NCBI RefSeq assembly: GCF_003367375.1
Contig: NZ_CP031416.1
Location: 3,045,501-3,109,500 of the forward strand
From: Gallaecimonas mangrovi
GTDB lineage: Bacteria > Pseudomonadota > Gammaproteobacteria > Enterobacterales > Gallaecimonadaceae
Length of the DNA stretch: 64,000 bases
Reading direction: 5' to 3'
The notes under the pieces: generated by a model
The model's database searches: none
What the model saw: only the letters and a program-made list of their open reading frames with translations
Told to the model about the DNA's origin: nothing
Translations under genes and position numbers: made by a program
Part shown: piece after piece, positions 62,075 to 64,000 of the stretch
Numbering within the stretch: position 1 is the stretch's first letter
How the letters are laid out: the number at the start of each line of letters is the position of its first letter

Positions 62075-63511
62075 TTATCGAACCAATCCTTTGAGCAACC
62101 ATTTAATAATAGGTCTCTTATAAGGCGGGTAGAAAAAGGCAGCCGGGTTCCAACGCCCTTTTTTTAACACCGCCCGCACATGAGACAGGGCCCTCACCCC
62201 TTCTTTGCCGTGATAGTGGCCAAACCCGGAATGGCCAATACCACCAAAAGGCAACTCGTCGGCGGTCACTTGCAGTAGTACATCATTAATACAAACCCCA
62301 CCAGCATGAATAGCTTGCAAAAGCTGTTGCTGCACACTGACTTTCATTGAAAACGGATAAAACGCCAATGGCTTGGGCCGAGCTTTAATAAAGGCAATGG
62401 CATGGTTGAGGCTGTCGTATTCAATCACCGGTAAAATGGGGCCGAATATCTCTTCTTTCATCAAGGCCAGGGAGCTGGGCGGATTAAGTAGCAGATGCAA
62501 GCCTAACCGCTGCAAGGTATCGAGCTTGGCAATGGCTGGATGATGAAGCTCGCAGTTGGCTGCTTTGGCTTCTTCTAAATACTGGCATAAGCGCTGGTAA
62601 TGCGGGTTATTGATGATGGCGCTAAAGTCAGCATTGTGTTGCCAATTGCGGTAGCGTCTTTCAAAGGCCGCCAATAACAGTTCGATTAACCGCTGCCCTT
62701 TGCCCCTTGGCACCAACACATAATCAGGCGCCACACAGGTTTGCCCGGCGTTAAAGCATTTGCCGAACAGTAACCTATCAACCACCTTCTCAAGTGCCAT
62801 GTCGGGCGCTATCAACACTGGCGATTTGCCGCCCAGTTCAAGTGTTACCGGCGTTAGGTTCTCAGCGGCGGACCGCATCACCAGTTTGCCCACGGCACTA
62901 GAGCCGGTAAAAATCAGATGGTCAAAAGGCAACCTGGCAAAAGCCGCCCCAACCTTGGCATCCCCTTGCACAACTTGCAGCACACTGGGTGAAAAATACT
63001 GGCCAACCAGACGCGCCAACAGCCCCGAAAGATGCGGCGTGTGTTCTGACATTTTAACCAGCACCCGATTGCCCGCCGCCAATGCGGCTGTTACCGGGCC
63101 AATAGCGAGATAAAGCGGGTAATTCCAAGGGGCAATAACACCGACAACCCCCAGTGGGTGATATTCCACACGGGCAGTTGCTGGCCACAGTAATAGCCCG
63201 GCATGGCGTTTATTGGGCTCCAGCCACAGCCGTAAATATTTAAGGTGATGGTCAATCATCCGCACCGCAGGCATCAGCTCGCCAAGGGTGGTTTCTATTT
63301 GGCTGCGGCCGCCAAAGTCATCATCAATGGCGTCTTTTATGGCTTGCTGATTTTCTAATAACAAGGTTTTTAAGGTCAGCAACCACTGGCGGCGACACTT
63401 AAAACTGGGAAAAGGGTTTTCATCACAAGCGTGCCGAGCGAGATCCAGCACATTGGATAAGCCAGTCGGTGCACTTTGAATACGCGGAAATGCCGCCACC
63501 TTGCCTGCCAT
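62075..63511 (-). CDS. coniferyl-aldehyde-type aldehyde dehydrogenase
   Basis: A 478-residue NAD(P)-dependent aldehyde dehydrogenase. It has the NAD site GVIAPWNYPLYLAIGP (~123-138), FTGSSAVGKLVM, the Glu in TLELGGKSPVL (~225-235) and the catalytic Cys in CFNAGQTCVAPDY (~256-268). The closest family I can name is CalB, the coniferyl aldehyde dehydrogenases; the substrate is unproven. It starts at ATG 63511, 87 bp upstream of the HD-GYP gene start on the same strand. Confidence 0.9.
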   Translation of the reverse strand: MAGKVAAFPRIQSAPTGLSNVLDLARHACDENPFPSFKCRRQWLLTLKTLLLENQQAIKDAIDDDFGGRSQIETTLGELMPAVRMIDHHLKYLRLWLEPNKRHAGLLLWPATARVEYHPLGVVGVIAPWNYPLYLAIGPVTAALAAGNRVLVKMSEHTPHLSGLLARLVGQYFSPSVLQVVQGDAKVGAAFARLPFDHLIFTGSSAVGKLVMRSAAENLTPVTLELGGKSPVLIAPDMALEKVVDRLLFGKCFNAGQTCVAPDYVLVPRGKGQRLIELLLAAFERRYRNWQHNADFSAIINNPHYQRLCQYLEEAKAANCELHHPAIAKLDTLQRLGLHLLLNPPSSLALMKEEIFGPILPVIEYDSLNHAIAFIKARPKPLAFYPFSMKVSVQQQLLQAIHAGGVCINDVLLQVTADELPFGGIGHSGFGHYHGKEGVRALSHVRAVLKKGRWNPAAFFYPPYKRPIIKWLLKGLVR

Positions 63512-63549
63512 AGCTCCCTCATTTCACCCGATATAGTCAGCGATATTGG

Positions 63550-63966
63550 TTAGATACACCCGTCCACTGCGTCAGGGCTTTCGATAATACGCTCGGAAAA
63601 TCGACCTAGATGACACGCGTTTTCCTGCATAAGGCAGGGCAGCAAATACAGCTCGTCATGGCTCACCCAAAAAATGGCATTCTGTTTTAGTCTTATTCCA
63701 AGCGTAGTGGCAGATGGCTTATCCATCACAATGGCCCATGATCTTTCTTTGTGTTTAAGATCAGCCGAACACCCCCAAAGCGGCTGGTTTTTGTAACCTT
63801 TTGTAATGAGCTCGGCCTGTAGTAACAGGTCACGTTTTTGATTGGCCGCTTCGCTGAGCACTTTTCCTTCAGGGTTATGGGCTGTGATCACTGCAAAATC
63901 AAGCCTTTTAGACAAGGGCTGCGGCATCAGAAACACTGTGTTTTGATATAACTCCCATAACGTCAT
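63550..63966 (-). CDS. DUF3293-like protein
   Basis: A 138-residue soluble protein with no signal peptide. The start LYQNTVFLMP and the segment FAVITAHNPEGKVLSEAANQKRDLLLQAEL (30-residue block cited only by its ends, ~26-54) match the DUF3293 pattern, also ESWAI-like RSWAIVMD. GGAG precedes ATG 63966; a GTG lies one codon before. Function unknown. It is upstream of the aldehyde dehydrogenase on the same strand with ~38 bp between. Confidence 0.75.
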   Translation of the reverse strand: MTLWELYQNTVFLMPQPLSKRLDFAVITAHNPEGKVLSEAANQKRDLLLQAELITKGYKNQPLWGCSADLKHKERSWAIVMDKPSATTLGIRLKQNAIFWVSHDELYLLPCLMQENACHLGRFSERIIESPDAVDGCI

Positions 63967-64000
63967 CACCGCTCTCCAGAAGGCGCCCTTACTGATTATT

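Noticed and set aside
1..64000. CRISPR arrays, tRNA or rRNA genes, prophage
   Set aside because: No repeat-spacer array, no cloverleaf or rRNA sequence and no phage structural genes were recognised.

Overview
The window reads as chromosomal DNA of a marine-type gammaproteobacterium. The evidence is gene order and protein similarity: xerD-dsbC-recJ-prfB-lysS with fldB divergent, trmN6/srmB divergent, pstSCAB, csdA-csdE with tcdA nearby, and a trhP-yfhL pair all resemble enterobacterial/Alteromonadales arrangements, while the many c-di-GMP proteins fit an environmental lifestyle. A Gallaecimonas-like genus is possible, but I cannot prove it from sequence alone.

Region 1 (1-7400) is accessory DNA. 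It looks like the eroded end of a chromosomal integron cassette array: one attC site is complete (1592-1693) and three more survive only as their first 24-27 nt (111-134, 2421-2447, 6960-6984). Each of the three is followed directly by the same kind of IS3-family left inverted repeat, in the same orientation. One such end belongs to a near-complete IS3-family element (135-1393, transposase broken by apparent single-base losses); the other two are solo ends. An IS110/IS1111-group element (2476-3828) sits in one solo end, and an IS5/IS903-type element with perfect 9-bp target duplications (3845-4895) sits just beyond it. Cassette genes include a RelE/ParE-like toxin overlapping an unknown partner and an AT-rich exported protein. 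A structured ~370-bp repeat occurs twice (4896-5270, 7010-7395); the second copy abuts msrA.

Region 2 (7376-20310) is core: msrA, a lipoprotein, lysS, prfB (autoregulatory +1 frameshift), recJ, dsbC, xerD, fldB, brnQ, trmN6, srmB and a YkgJ-type cysteine cluster protein. Region 3 (20352-23511) is accessory-looking: two paralogous small lipoproteins, then an AT-rich two-gene unit whose first protein has a complete-looking alpha/beta-hydrolase triad and may be a lipase-type effector or toxin with its partner. Region 4 (23678-39423) holds yaaA, a Na+/alanine symporter, rdgC, an HDOD protein, trhP-yfhL, an Aer-like receptor, gpt with a purine permease, and pstSCAB behind a Pho box. phoU is not in the window.

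Region 5 (39586-39905) is a small separate transcription unit: a heavily folded leader, a 39-codon ORF and a terminator, matching no RNA family I recognise. Region 6 (40031-47389) holds an M17 aminopeptidase, a Fur-type iron-linked membrane operon, dinB with an SOS box, an acetyl-CoA hydrolase/CoA-transferase and a Tsx-like porin. Region 7 (47445-50859) is a copper operon with a MerR-type promoter: copZ-like chaperone, copA (reading frame interrupted at a C6 tract), cupredoxin, then tspO. Region 8 (51082-64000) holds a diguanylate cyclase, GST, csdA-csdE, an EamA transporter, tcdA, thiolase, a CBS-PAS-GGDEF-EAL protein, an HD-GYP protein, a coniferyl-type aldehyde dehydrogenase and a DUF3293-like protein.

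The strongest leads are the repeated attC/IS3-end junctions, the hydrolase two-gene unit (21450-23511), the structured leader plus small ORF (39586-39905), and the copA frame break.
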